A stretch of 64,000 nt of DNA from Paenibacillus alginolyticus DSM 5050 = NBRC 15375 (GTDB lineage: Bacteria > Bacillota > Bacilli > Paenibacillales > NBRC-103111), in contig NZ_AUGY01000043.1 of assembly GCF_000422905.1 (NCBI RefSeq), forward strand, positions 1 to 64,000, written 5' to 3'. Of the stretch, positions 44,329 to 52,644 are shown piece by piece. Position 1 is the first letter of the stretch, and every line of letters starts with the position of its first letter. The translations under genes and the position numbers were made by a program. The notes beneath the pieces were generated by a model. That model was given only the letters and a program-made list of their open reading frames with translations. It did not search any database and was not told the DNA's origin.

Positions 44329-44760
44329 TTATTTCTGATATACTCGCTTCTCTGATATCTTTCCATCTGCAAAGAAAACAAGCTGCACATAATAACCAGG
44401 TTGATTGGATATCTCGTACTCGTACGTTTTCTTTCCATTCTCATCTTTCACCAGCTTGCCTTTGGCTCCCGTTAGTTTCACCACGTCATCATAGGTGCCT
44501 GTCATACTTATTTTATCGGCCTGTTCCTTCGTTATCTTAGGAAGAGGCTCATCCTTCGTCGCAGTGTCGCCGGCCTTTGGTGTCGCAGTAGCTGCTGCTC
44601 CTCCCGTTGGACTGCTTGTCCCGCCAGGCGTCGCAGAAGCCCCTGCAGAAGGCTGTACAGTCACTCCAGGAGTTGGACTTGTTGTGCCCCCCACATTCTT
44701 CTTGGAGCACCCTGTAACGACCACAGCCAGCACCAGAAGCATCATCACCCAAATTCTCAT
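44329..44760 (-). CDS. lipoprotein with Pro/Thr/Ser-rich linker and small C-terminal domain
   Basis: A 143-residue lipoprotein: signal peptide with lipobox VVTGC (Cys18), an about 50-residue linker rich in Thr, Pro, Gly and Ala, and a C-terminal domain (ITKEQADKISMTGTYDDVVK ... YYVQLVFFADGKISEKR). That domain resembles small BLIP/SmpA-like outer-surface folds, where a helical pair precedes a beta sheet; the similarity is weak. Substrate or partner unknown. Confidence 0.78.
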   Translation of the reverse strand: MRIWVMMLLVLAVVVTGCSKKNVGGTTSPTPGVTVQPSAGASATPGGTSSPTGGAAATATPKAGDTATKDEPLPKITKEQADKISMTGTYDDVVKLTGAKGKLVKDENGKKTYEYEISNQPGYYVQLVFFADGKISEKRVYQK

Positions 44761-44850
44761 AACGTTCTACCTCCTCATTTTACCTATACCTAGATATGGG
44801 GTTATTTTGCTTCCTTTCCTTGCCTTTTATTCCCTACCCTGCAAAAGCAA

Positions 44851-44888
44851 AAGAGCCCTCTACGTCTTCATAGACGTAAAAGGCTCTT
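44851..44888 (-). terminator. terminator of tRNA-Ser
   Basis: AAGAGCC...TACGTCT pairs with AGACGTA...GGCTCTT, with only a short internal bulge, and T-rich sequence follows on the minus strand. Confidence 0.85.
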
Positions 44889-44923
44889 AATTTGTTTCAC
44901 AAATGTTGGTTTCACTAGAGTAC

Positions 44924-45010
44924 GGAAAGAGTGGGAGTCGAACCCACGCACGCCTCGCGACGCCTAACTGATTTCGAGTCAGCCCCCTTGGACCACTTGG
45001 GTACCTTTCC
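44924..45010 (-). tRNA. tRNA-Ser, anticodon CGA
   Basis: The 87-base minus-strand sequence folds into a class II tRNA: acceptor GGAAAG/CTTTCC, anticodon stem GCTGA/TCAGT around CTCGAAA (anticodon CGA, codon UCG), a long variable arm and the T loop TTCGACT. No CCA is encoded. It is read opposite to the beta-helix gene and followed by its own terminator. Confidence 0.95.
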
Positions 45011-45079
45011 ATGAAAAGCGAGAACAGGACTTATTGTATCAAAAAAGTCAGGCTCTCGCAAGTGTTTTTCCTGAACCCA

Positions 45080-45295
45080 TTAGGAGGACTCTTCTTGTAT
45101 CTCCGTATTCGATCGGAGTACTTTTTTCAGCTTACTTTCGAACTTTGTTCTCGGCACTAATACACTGTGTTTACAGCCTACACATTTGATCCGAATATCC
45201 ATGCCCATCCGAATGATTTCCATTTCATTGGTGCCACACGGATGGGGCTTTTTCATTTGCACAATATCGCCAAGCTGATACTGCTTCTTCTCCAT
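45080..45295 (-). CDS. DUF951 family protein (YyzM-like)
   Basis: A 71-residue protein with YQLGDIVQMKKPHPCGTNEM and RIKCVGCKHSVLVPR. The C-G / C-x-x-C arrangement suggests a zinc site and an SH3-like RNA-binding fold. This is the DUF951 family, usually found with ychF in this chromosomal position; ychF itself is not here. Confidence 0.93.
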   Translation of the reverse strand: MEKKQYQLGDIVQMKKPHPCGTNEMEIIRMGMDIRIKCVGCKHSVLVPRTKFESKLKKVLRSNTEIQEESS

Positions 45296-45341
45296 TCGTC
45301 TGCCACCGCCTTTTCCGAATTTATGGACATGATTTCTTGGG

Positions 45342-46181
45342 TTATATCACTTCTATTTGCGTAATATTGAGCTGCTTCTTAATCTCGATATTCAAAAGTC
45401 TAGTGACATTAAATTGTCTTGTCGGCTTGCACTCCGCAATAATGCGAATTTTCAAATCCGTCGAGCCCACCATCTGGACACCAAGCACCTCAGGTTCTTT
45501 TACAATATCATCGGTAAGCAGTTGAACTTGCTTCACCGTTTCCTTGAGGATTTCTGTCGTTTTATCAATATCCAAATGGAGAGGAATCGTTACATCAACT
45601 ACGGCAAGTGAATTGTAGGTAGAAAAATTGGTGACTTGTTTGATATTCCCATTCGGAATAATATGCACTTCACCGGTCCAGCTCTTGATCCGTGTCACTC
45701 TAATCCCGATTTCTTCTACTGTACCTTTAAATGAATCAATCTGAATGACGTCCCCTACTCCGAATTGATCTTCAAATATGATGAAAAAACCTGTTATTAC
45801 ATCCTTCACCAAACTCTGTGCCCCGAAACCAATAGCTAGCCCGAGTACACCTGCACCAGCAAGTAAAGGACCTATATTTAGTCCCACTTGCCCTAATATC
45901 AGCATAATGCAGATGAGATTGATCGTGTAAGCTATTAGGTTATGTATGAGACTTCCTATTGTGTTTGTTCTTCTTCTATCAAATTTCAACGGAGACTTGT
46001 CTCTTGCTGACATCATATGAGCAATTGTTTTATCCGCGATTTTTATGCATATTTTAGATACTACATAGATTAATATAATTTTAACGATAATCCAAAATAT
46101 CGAAGCTATCATTTCCGGTTTCGTTACATGATCGTGTACCCATTGACTTAAATCCGTAAAAAATTTGGTTACAAAGGCCAT
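45342..46181 (-). CDS. small-conductance mechanosensitive channel (MscS family)
   Basis: A 279-residue channel with three membrane helices (about 23-45, 72-95 and the pore helix GPLLAGAGVLGLAIGFGAQ about 103-121), then the MscS beta domain (FGVGDVIQIDSFKGTVEEIG; HIIPNGNIKQVTNFS) and a cytoplasmic C-terminal domain. It opens on hypo-osmotic shock. It lies between DUF951 and DUF3343 genes on the same strand. Confidence 0.95.
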   Translation of the reverse strand: MAFVTKFFTDLSQWVHDHVTKPEMIASIFWIIVKIILIYVVSKICIKIADKTIAHMMSARDKSPLKFDRRRTNTIGSLIHNLIAYTINLICIMLILGQVGLNIGPLLAGAGVLGLAIGFGAQSLVKDVITGFFIIFEDQFGVGDVIQIDSFKGTVEEIGIRVTRIKSWTGEVHIIPNGNIKQVTNFSTYNSLAVVDVTIPLHLDIDKTTEILKETVKQVQLLTDDIVKEPEVLGVQMVGSTDLKIRIIAECKPTRQFNVTRLLNIEIKKQLNITQIEVI

Positions 46182-46199
46182 GTGCAGCCCCCCTTAATT

Positions 46200-46451
46200 T
46201 CATTCCATCGTAACATATTTATCCTCATTTTTAAAATAGATGCCTCTGATTTCCACATTTTCAGCATGAATAATGTCTCTTACTTGTTCTAAATTCTCTC
46301 CCGGGAATTCGATAGACAGTGCGCAGCCTGCAGTGATTTCTTTCGGAGTTGGTCTAATGTCGATCTCGATATCTGCGTACTCTAGCAGCATTTCTGCTCT
46401 CAGTGCCTGTTGAGTAGAATCGAACGCTAGCAACATGATTGAAAGTTTCAG
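46200..46451 (-). CDS. DUF3343 family protein
   Basis: A roughly 83-residue protein (LKLSIMLLAFDSTQQALRAE, then PTPKEITAGCALSIEFPGEN) of the DUF3343 family of putative Se/S-related redox-linked partners; function unknown. The start is uncertain. A CTG at 46451 has AGAGGGGG at ideal spacing; the ATG at 46436 has no clear Shine-Dalgarno. The gene faces yyaC divergently, with about 80-100 bases between the starts. Confidence 0.8.
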   Translation of the reverse strand: MKLSIMLLAFDSTQQALRAEMLLEYADIEIDIRPTPKEITAGCALSIEFPGENLEQVRDIIHAENVEIRGIYFKNEDKYVTME

Positions 46452-46533
46452 GGAAAGTCCCCCTCTTCTACGTATAAATGTCCCTATCTCTCCATATACT
46501 AGTAAAAAAAGTAGCAACATTTGGAGGGATACG

Positions 46534-47157
46534 ATGAAATTCCAATTTGGTTACGATGGTGTGAAAAATGCGGTTCTAGAACCACTAAAGATTCAACATA
46601 CAGATGCCGATACCCCTTTTCTTCTCTCAAAGCATTTACACACCATCTTTAGCAAACTACCAACCTATCAACCTATCGTCATCATATGTGTTGGAACCGA
46701 TCGTTCTACTGGTGATTCCTTAGGACCACTGGTTGGCTCTCATTTGAACCGTACAACCAACCTCCGCAACCTTCATCTTTTCGGTACTTTAGATGAGCCA
46801 GTCCATGCTATGAATTTAGCTGAAACCGTTGATAAAATCCATAACCAATTTCAAAAACCTTTCATCGTTGCCATCGATGCTTGCCTTGGTCAAGTATCCA
46901 GTGTCGGTTGCATTCAGGTTGCAGACGGACCTCTTAAACCAGGCGCCGGTGTAAATAAAGATTTGCCTCCCGTTGGTGACATCCATGTTACCGGTATTGT
47001 AAATGTCGGTGGATTTATGGAGTATTTCGTCCTGCAAAATACACGGCTTAGCTTAGTCATGAATATGGCCAATATTATCGGTGACGCTCTTCATTCTGCT
47101 TTGCGCCGCACACAATCTTATACGCCTAATGCTACGGCTGCTTTAAAGTTTGATTAA
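46534..47157 (+). CDS. yyaC: spore protease YyaC family protein
   Basis: A 207-residue protein with VIICVGTDRSTGDSLGPLVG and LFGTLDEPVHAMNL, conserved in the DUF1256/YyaC family of sporulation-associated proteins related to germination protease. The GDSLGP loop and the Asp/Glu residues at the fold core are kept. ATG at 46534 has TTGGAGGG. The 3' end overlaps the next gene by 26 bases on the opposite strand. Confidence 0.93.
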   Translation: MKFQFGYDGVKNAVLEPLKIQHTDADTPFLLSKHLHTIFSKLPTYQPIVIICVGTDRSTGDSLGPLVGSHLNRTTNLRNLHLFGTLDEPVHAMNLAETVDKIHNQFQKPFIVAIDACLGQVSSVGCIQVADGPLKPGAGVNKDLPPVGDIHVTGIVNVGGFMEYFVLQNTRLSLVMNMANIIGDALHSALRRTQSYTPNATAALKFD

Positions 47158-47623
47158 TCGCTTCTTTTTCTTCAGGGCTTAGTGTATAGGTTGATTTTGC
47201 ATTCTGAATTGGCTTCGCATACAAATACATTTGCTCGCGGCTATGTATACCCGTTAGAATAATCCCATCTTGATATTCATCCAATATGGCAATTGTAAAG
47301 CTTAAATCACTTCCACCTTCATTGAAGGCATTATAGCGATGGATGGCGACTTTTGACTTCGTCTTCATTAATGCTTGACGAATCGTTTCAACCTTGGCTG
47401 AAGTCGCTACTGATTCGGCCTTTTGCTCGTTCAATCCTTTTTGCATATCAATAATGATCTGTTCCATATTTTCTGCTTTTGAGCCATTTATCATTTGTGT
47501 ATATCGTTTACGCAAAGATACTAATTTAATGGAAACAATTAATATGAAAATAAACAACACAATGATTAGTGCGAAACAAGTTAATACGATGACCCCACCA
47601 TCAAGGCCAAACAGTTCCCCCAT
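47132..47623 (-). CDS. DUF4446 family membrane protein
   Basis: A 163-residue protein with one N-terminal membrane helix (GVIVLTCFALIIVLFIFILI), a coiled-coil-like stretch (about 50-85) and a C-terminal domain (KVAIHRYNAFNEGGSDLSFT; TGIHSREQMYLYAKPI) diagnostic of DUF4446. Function unknown. It lies in the spo0J neighbourhood as in other Bacillales. Confidence 0.9.
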   Translation of the reverse strand: MGELFGLDGGVIVLTCFALIIVLFIFILIVSIKLVSLRKRYTQMINGSKAENMEQIIIDMQKGLNEQKAESVATSAKVETIRQALMKTKSKVAIHRYNAFNEGGSDLSFTIAILDEYQDGIILTGIHSREQMYLYAKPIQNAKSTYTLSPEEKEAINQTLKQP

Positions 47624-47638
47624 GATTTATCCCTCTTT

Positions 47639-48799
47639 CTACTTCGCATACTGCGTTTGAATCTCTTTTACAGCATCAATCAAGGCTTCCACTTCATGAT
47701 CTGTTGTGAAATAACCAATACTTGCTCTAACCGCACCTTTAGCTAAGGTTCCAGCTGCTTCATGCGCCAGTGGCGTACAGTGATAGCCTGAACGAACGGC
47801 AATCTGAAAAGATTGATCCAGGATAAAGGCCACTTCCGATGAATCCGCATCACTGATATTAAAGGAAACAATTCCTGTTTTATTTTGTCCAAGCCTTGGC
47901 CCAAGAACCGTGACTCCTGCAATTCCCAGTAACCCTTCCATTAAGTGCTGAGTTTGGCGCCACTCTTTCTCGTGAATCTTTTCTACAGTTTCAGACAAGA
48001 CAAATTTTACACCTTCATTTAGCCCCGCGATTCCAACTGTATTTTGCGTTCCAGCTTCATAGCGATCTGGTCGCACTGTGGGTTGGTGAATGGCTTCCGA
48101 TTGACTCCCTGTACCTCCATGTAATAGCGGCTCTAAATCAATGTCCGTATGAATGTATAACCCACCTGTCCCTTGAGGCCCCAGGAGCCCCTTGTGGCCC
48201 GGAAAAGCCAGCATATCGATATTCATACTCGCTACATCAATAGGCAGTATACCGGCACTCTGAGCTGCGTCTACGAGCAGCCTGACGCCTTGAGCACGAC
48301 AGATCTCTCCTATTTCTCCTACTGGCATAATGGTTCCCATAAGGTTAGAACTATGATTCACAACAACAAGTGTTGTGTTGGATTGAAATGCCTTTTTCAA
48401 TTCATCTAATCGAATATTACCTTGTTCATCACTAGGAATATAGGTAAGCTCAACCTGAGCTGTGGCCCTCAAATATTCAAGCGGTCTCCGCACCGAGTTA
48501 TGCTCGATATTGGTACATATCACGTGGTCCCCAGCTTTTACGTAGCCTTTGATTGCTTGATTCAACGCATGGGTTGTATTTAATGCAAACGAAATGTCAT
48601 TAGGGTTTCTTATCCCGAATAAACGTGCTGTATTTATCCGTGTCTCAAATAATATTCTGCTGGCTTTCACTGCCATCTGATGACTGCCTCTGCCTGGATT
48701 GGCCGCGAACTCATGCATACATTGCATCATGGCATCCATAACAGCAGGCGGTTTAGGCCACGAAGATGCCGCTTGATCAAAATACATAACACCCTTCAT
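47639..48799 (-). CDS. class V aminotransferase, cysteine desulfurase family
   Basis: A 386-residue PLP enzyme of the group defined by TIGR01977. It has YFDQAASSWPKPP at the N-terminus, VNHSSNLMGTIMP, DAAQSAGILPIDV, the PLP-binding Lys in FPGHKGLLGPQG, and RSGYHCTPLAHE near the end, with a Cys at the position of the desulfurase loop. It probably handles sulfur from cysteine, but the acceptor is unknown. ATG at 48799 has AGAGGG upstream. Its leader contains a hairpin element shared with noc and walR. Confidence 0.9.
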   Translation of the reverse strand: MKGVMYFDQAASSWPKPPAVMDAMMQCMHEFAANPGRGSHQMAVKASRILFETRINTARLFGIRNPNDISFALNTTHALNQAIKGYVKAGDHVICTNIEHNSVRRPLEYLRATAQVELTYIPSDEQGNIRLDELKKAFQSNTTLVVVNHSSNLMGTIMPVGEIGEICRAQGVRLLVDAAQSAGILPIDVASMNIDMLAFPGHKGLLGPQGTGGLYIHTDIDLEPLLHGGTGSQSEAIHQPTVRPDRYEAGTQNTVGIAGLNEGVKFVLSETVEKIHEKEWRQTQHLMEGLLGIAGVTVLGPRLGQNKTGIVSFNISDADSSEVAFILDQSFQIAVRSGYHCTPLAHEAAGTLAKGAVRASIGYFTTDHEVEALIDAVKEIQTQYAK

Positions 48800-48817
48800 T
48801 TTGTCACCCTCTTTCAT

Positions 48818-48877
48818 GGATAAAAGCCTACGTCGTCTTACAGACAAGCACGTTTGATAAGGTTGGTGCGAAGCATG
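48818..48877 (-). promoter_or_regulatory. leader hairpin element upstream of the desulfurase gene
   Basis: On the minus strand TGCTTCGCACCAACCTTATC, then CTTGTCT, GTA, AGACGACG, and TTTTATCC just before the ribosome-binding site. The same order of parts occurs upstream of noc, with an exchanged but compensatory stem. Confidence 0.5.
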
Positions 48878-48910
48878 CTAAACTGTAAATTCACTCATCA
48901 ACTCATAAAT

Positions 48911-48964
48911 ATAGCATACCTTAGTTTCATCTTTCAGTTCGAAAGAAAACCATTGGTATGCTAT
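48911..48964 (-). terminator. probable terminator of spo0J
   Basis: ATAGCATACC (48911-48920) pairs perfectly with GGTATGCTAT (48955-48964), with inner complementarity; the T-run on the minus strand is weak. Confidence 0.6.
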
Positions 48965-48970
48965 CTAATT

Positions 48971-49843
48971 TTAAGAGATTTTACCTTGCAGCAATTCTAG
49001 CAGACGATTTAAATCGTCTTTGGAATAATAGAGAAGTTCTATCTTACCTTTATCCTGCTGATGTTTGATTTTCACCGTCGTGCGGTAAATATCTCTCAAC
49101 TGATCCTCGGCTTGATTAATATATGGATCTCTATTCTTTTCTTTCTGCTTACTTCTTTCCTTTTCTTGCCCTGGGGTCTCTTCCAACGTTTTCACAGCTT
49201 CTTCTAGTTCACGTACACTCCATTGTTTACTGATGGTCGTTTCGGCGAGTTCTTTCTTCAGCTTATCGTCCTTCACACCCACAATAGCTCTAGCATGTCC
49301 CATGGATAATGTTCCACGTGAAACATATTGTTTAATGGATTCAGGCAGTTGAAGCAATCTCAGAAAGTTTGCAATATGCGATCTACTCTTCCCGACCTTT
49401 GCAGATAGCTCTTCTTGTGTGAGAGAAAACTGGTCAATGATTCCTTGATACGCAAAGGCAATTTCCATCGCATTGAGATCTTCACGTTGTACGTTCTCAA
49501 TTAAAGCAATTTCCATGACTTGCTGATCAGAGAAGTTTCTTTCAACAGCAGGAATTGTCGCTATCCCCGTTACTTGAGAGGCACGGAATCTTCGCTCCCC
49601 CGCAATGATCTCATATCCTTTGAGTACTTTACGAACGATAATCGGTTGAATAACACCGTGTTCTTTGATTGAATCAGCTAGTTCTCTAATACTATCTTCA
49701 TTAAAGTTTTTTCTAGGTTGATAAGGGTTTGCTCTCAATTGGGATAATGGAATTTGGATGACTTTATCACTTTCATCAATATGTAAAGAAGTAATTAAAG
49801 CATCCAATCCCTTACCTAAACCTTTAGAAAGGCCTTTGGTCAT
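48971..49843 (-). CDS. spo0J: chromosome partitioning protein Spo0J (ParB)
   Basis: A 290-residue CTP-dependent DNA clamp that binds parS and organises the origin region. It has LSQLRANPYQPRKNFNEDSI, GERRFRASQV, the HTH region SQEELSAKVGKSRSHIANFL-like (LTQEELSAKVGKSRSHIANF), and the ending LNRLLELLQGKIS. The gene contains a parS site, as in B. subtilis. ATG overlaps soj by four bases. Confidence 0.96.
   Translation of the reverse strand: MTKGLSKGLGKGLDALITSLHIDESDKVIQIPLSQLRANPYQPRKNFNEDSIRELADSIKEHGVIQPIIVRKVLKGYEIIAGERRFRASQVTGIATIPAVERNFSDQQVMEIALIENVQREDLNAMEIAFAYQGIIDQFSLTQEELSAKVGKSRSHIANFLRLLQLPESIKQYVSRGTLSMGHARAIVGVKDDKLKKELAETTISKQWSVRELEEAVKTLEETPGQEKERSKQKEKNRDPYINQAEDQLRDIYRTTVKIKHQQDKGKIELLYYSKDDLNRLLELLQGKIS
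49310..49325. promoter_or_regulatory. parS site inside spo0J
   Basis: TGTTCCACGTGAAACA at 49310-49325 matches the B. subtilis parS consensus exactly. Spo0J loads here and spreads. Confidence 0.92.
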
Positions 49844-50604
49844 ACAGAGATCACTTCCTTCGCAAGCTCTAAATACACTTCCGCGCCTTTTGATCTAGGA
49901 TCATAAGTAATAATGGACTGTCCATGACTGGGCGCTTCACTTAAGCGAACATTTCTTGGAATAATCGTTTGGTATACTTTTGTTTGGAAGTATTTCTTTA
50001 CTTCTTCAATAACCTGTATGCCAAGGTTAGTTCTTGCATCGAACATAGTCAACAATACGCCTTCAATTTGAAGCCCTGTATTAAGATGCTTTTGTACTAA
50101 ACGAACGGTGTTGAGCAGTTGGCTTAATCCTTCAAGCGCATAGTATTCACATTGAATTGGGATAATGACAGAATCGGCAGCAGTTAATGAGTTAATGGTT
50201 AGAAGGCCTAGTGACGGAGGACAATCAATAAGGATGTAATCATATAAATGTTTCACTAACTGGAGAGATTTCTTTAATCGTACTTCTCTTGAAATCGTTG
50301 GAACAAGTTCTATTTCAGCTCCTGCCAACTGAATTGTTGCAGGTACTATTTTGAGATTTGGAACATTGGTATCAACCGTTGCATCTTTGGGGTGAACATC
50401 ATTAATAAGAACGTCATAGATACAATTAACAACATCCGCTTTGTTCACACCTATCCCACTTGTTGTATTGCCTTGTGGATCGATGTCAACGAGAAGCACC
50501 CTTTTCCCTAAAGAGGCTAGAGAAGCACCTAAATTTACAGAAGTTGTCGTCTTACCGACGCCACCTTTCTGATTAGTTATTGCTATTATTTTAGACAAAA
50601 CCAT
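49840..50604 (-). CDS. soj: chromosome partitioning ATPase Soj (ParA)
   Basis: A 254-residue deviant-Walker ATPase (ITNQKGGVGKTTTSVNLG; VDIDPQGNTTSG; IDCPPSLGLLT) that cooperates with Spo0J in origin segregation and regulates DnaA. It is translationally coupled to spo0J by a four-base overlap. Confidence 0.97.
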   Translation of the reverse strand: MVLSKIIAITNQKGGVGKTTTSVNLGASLASLGKRVLLVDIDPQGNTTSGIGVNKADVVNCIYDVLINDVHPKDATVDTNVPNLKIVPATIQLAGAEIELVPTISREVRLKKSLQLVKHLYDYILIDCPPSLGLLTINSLTAADSVIIPIQCEYYALEGLSQLLNTVRLVQKHLNTGLQIEGVLLTMFDARTNLGIQVIEEVKKYFQTKVYQTIIPRNVRLSEAPSHGQSIITYDPRSKGAEVYLELAKEVISV

Positions 50605-50716
50605 TTCACCTCAATCGCTTATGTTCCAAATGCCATACTAAAGCAGTATTACTATCTTAACATATCTATGGACTAGTTACCTTATCTATATTTGATAGTT
50701 TATGTCCATAAGAAGC

Positions 50717-50738
50717 AAAAAAACGGCTTGCGCCGTTT
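50717..50738 (-). terminator. terminator of noc
   Basis: AAACGGC (50721-50727) pairs with GCCGTTT (50732-50738) around TTGC; seven T follow on the minus strand. Confidence 0.88.
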
Positions 50739-50759
50739 AAGGTAGCAAAAAATGCTTTA

Positions 50760-51575
50760 TTATCGTTTAGGAATCTTAATTATAATTTCGTAATGATCAT
50801 CATGATCTTGCTCAGACGTATTAATATTTAAACCAGAACTAGAAACCATTTCAACGGATTGGCGAATTGTATTTAAAGCTAATCGAACATCTTTCGTAAA
50901 AGAGACGCGACGAGATTTCTTAAGCTTAGTAGCTTCTTTCAAAAAATTGATTTTAATTTCTGTTTGCTTTACATTCAACTCTTTAGCGATTACCTCTTCA
51001 AGCACTTTAACTTGTAGTTCTTCTTGATCAAGCGCCAACAGCGCTCTCGCATGACGTTCCGTAATCTTACGTTCCATTAATGCCATCTTAACTGGTTCGC
51101 TTAGATGTAATAAACGTATCTTATTTGCAATCGTGGATTGGCTTTTACCCAGACGTTGCGCTAAGCTTTCTTGAGTTAAATCATGCATCTCTATTAACTG
51201 TTGGTAAGCTGCAGCCTCTTCTATTGCAGTAAGTCCTTCGCGCTGTAAGTTTTCAATAAGAGCAATTGATGCTGCTTGAGAATCATTGAAATCACGTACA
51301 ATCGCAGGGATTGTATCGAGACCCAGCTTTTTAACAGCTCTTAGACGTCGCTCACCGGCAATCAGCTCGAACGTGTTGTTTTTAACTCTGACAACGATCG
51401 GCTGAATGATGCCATGCGTTCGAATTGTTTGCATGAGTTCATCAATTCGATCATCATCAAACAATAACCTTGGCTGATATGGACTTGGAATAATACTATT
51501 CACCGATATGTTCTTGACCTCGTCAGTCGTTGATCGATCTGCTAAGCCAAATAGCTTTGAAATTTGTTCTTTCAT
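50760..51575 (-). CDS. noc: nucleoid occlusion protein Noc
   Basis: A 271-residue ParB paralogue that binds Noc sites and the membrane to stop division over nucleoids. MKEQISKLFGLADRS is the amphipathic N-terminal segment, then VNSIIPSPYQPRLLFDDDRI, GERRLRAVKKLG, and the HTH LTQESLAQRLGKSQSTIANK. ATG at 51575 is preferred because the amphipathic helix starts there and AAGG lies upstream; a longer frame would have no ribosome-binding site. A hairpin leader element precedes it. Confidence 0.93.
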   Translation of the reverse strand: MKEQISKLFGLADRSTTDEVKNISVNSIIPSPYQPRLLFDDDRIDELMQTIRTHGIIQPIVVRVKNNTFELIAGERRLRAVKKLGLDTIPAIVRDFNDSQAASIALIENLQREGLTAIEEAAAYQQLIEMHDLTQESLAQRLGKSQSTIANKIRLLHLSEPVKMALMERKITERHARALLALDQEELQVKVLEEVIAKELNVKQTEIKINFLKEATKLKKSRRVSFTKDVRLALNTIRQSVEMVSSSGLNINTSEQDHDDHYEIIIKIPKR

Positions 51576-51647
51576 AGGAAACCTTACCACCAACTCTTCC
51601 CGTAGTTTAAGCGACCAAAATGATCCAAAGATAGACGACCTCTTCGT

Positions 51648-51723
51648 CCTACACAAGGATAAACGGCACCTTCGTCCATTTGGGACGAGTGCGTTTGTCA
51701 AGGTTGATGCGAAGCACAGTATA
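51648..51723 (-). promoter_or_regulatory. leader hairpin element and -10 box upstream of noc
   Basis: On the minus strand TATACT (51718-51723) could be a -10 box. Then TGCTTCGCATCAACCTTGAC, CTCGTCC, a five-base loop, GGACGAAG, and TTTATCCTTGTGTAGG follow in order. The last 16 bases differ by one base from the copy in the walR leader. Confidence 0.55.
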
Positions 51724-51893
51724 AAACTTACCTAATCTTTCTTTTTAACGAACGAAAACATTTTGCTACTATTACGTCAAAGTATGACAAGTACAATCTC
51801 TTAAAATACTTATATACTAGCTAAATTTCACTCTATTATTAATTCAACATAGAGTTGATATTTCCTTCTATTTGACAGTCCAAACCATGTAAA

Positions 51894-51909
51894 TGTTTCA
51901 CGTGGAACA
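51894..51909. promoter_or_regulatory. second parS site between noc and rsmG
   Basis: TGTTTCACGTGGAACA on the plus strand is TGTTCCACGTGAAACA on the minus strand, identical to parS. It lies four bases after the rsmG stop. Confidence 0.9.
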
Positions 51910-51912
51910 AAT

Positions 51913-52641
51913 TCACAATTTGACCAAAGGCTCTTTCAATGGGATACCTGCTTTTCTAGGATACTTAGCGGGAGTCGATTCGAGTTTATGAATCTCTACA
52001 AAATGGCGAATCGATTCCTCAATTGGTAGCAGCATGCGATTCACCTTGACTACCTTTCCTCTCAGCTCTGCTAAACTGAAGGAAGCCTCATTTAATTCCT
52101 CCTCAATCTCTGAACCTTTCATTGCAATGAAAGTTCCACCTTTCTTAACGAAAGGAAGACAAAATTCATTTAGAACCTGTAGTCGTGCAACAGCTCTTGC
52201 TGTAACCAAATCAAATTGATCCCGATACTTAGGTAATCTAGCAACGTCTTCTGCTCTACCATGAACACATTCGGTATCTGTCAGTCCAAGTTGCGAAACT
52301 AATTCTCTTAAAAACAAAATACGTTTATTCAAAGAATCGACTATCGTAATTTTGAGATGTGGAAAAGCAATTTTCAAAGGGATACTTGGAAAACCAGCTC
52401 CAGAGCCAATATCAGCAACGGATGACACATGTTCCACATTAAAATTAAAAGAAACAGAAAGAGAATCATAGAAATGTTTTAAGTAGACCTGATCTCTCTC
52501 TGTAATACCCGTTAAATTCATTTTCTCATTCCACTCTACAAGAATCTTGTAATACAACTCAAATTGATCAAGCTGTTGGGTAGAAAGAGAAATTTGTTGT
52601 TTCTCTAATAATTGAACAAATTGTTGTTGAATAGCATCCAT
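51913..52641 (-). CDS. rsmG: 16S rRNA (guanine527-N7)-methyltransferase
   Basis: A 242-residue SAM-dependent methyltransferase (GidB) that modifies G527 of 16S rRNA. It has YYKILVEWNEKMNLTGIT, the SAM loop VADIGSGAGFPSIPL, and VTARAVARL. It sits three bases after mnmG in the usual order. Confidence 0.96.
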   Translation of the reverse strand: MDAIQQQFVQLLEKQQISLSTQQLDQFELYYKILVEWNEKMNLTGITERDQVYLKHFYDSLSVSFNFNVEHVSSVADIGSGAGFPSIPLKIAFPHLKITIVDSLNKRILFLRELVSQLGLTDTECVHGRAEDVARLPKYRDQFDLVTARAVARLQVLNEFCLPFVKKGGTFIAMKGSEIEEELNEASFSLAELRGKVVKVNRMLLPIEESIRHFVEIHKLESTPAKYPRKAGIPLKEPLVKL

Positions 52642-52644
52642 GAA

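Noticed and set aside
44549-44890. Frames overlapping the lipoprotein gene on either strand
   Set aside because: Repetitive Thr/Pro/Gly coding produces open shadow frames; only the lipoprotein frame has a signal peptide and lipobox.
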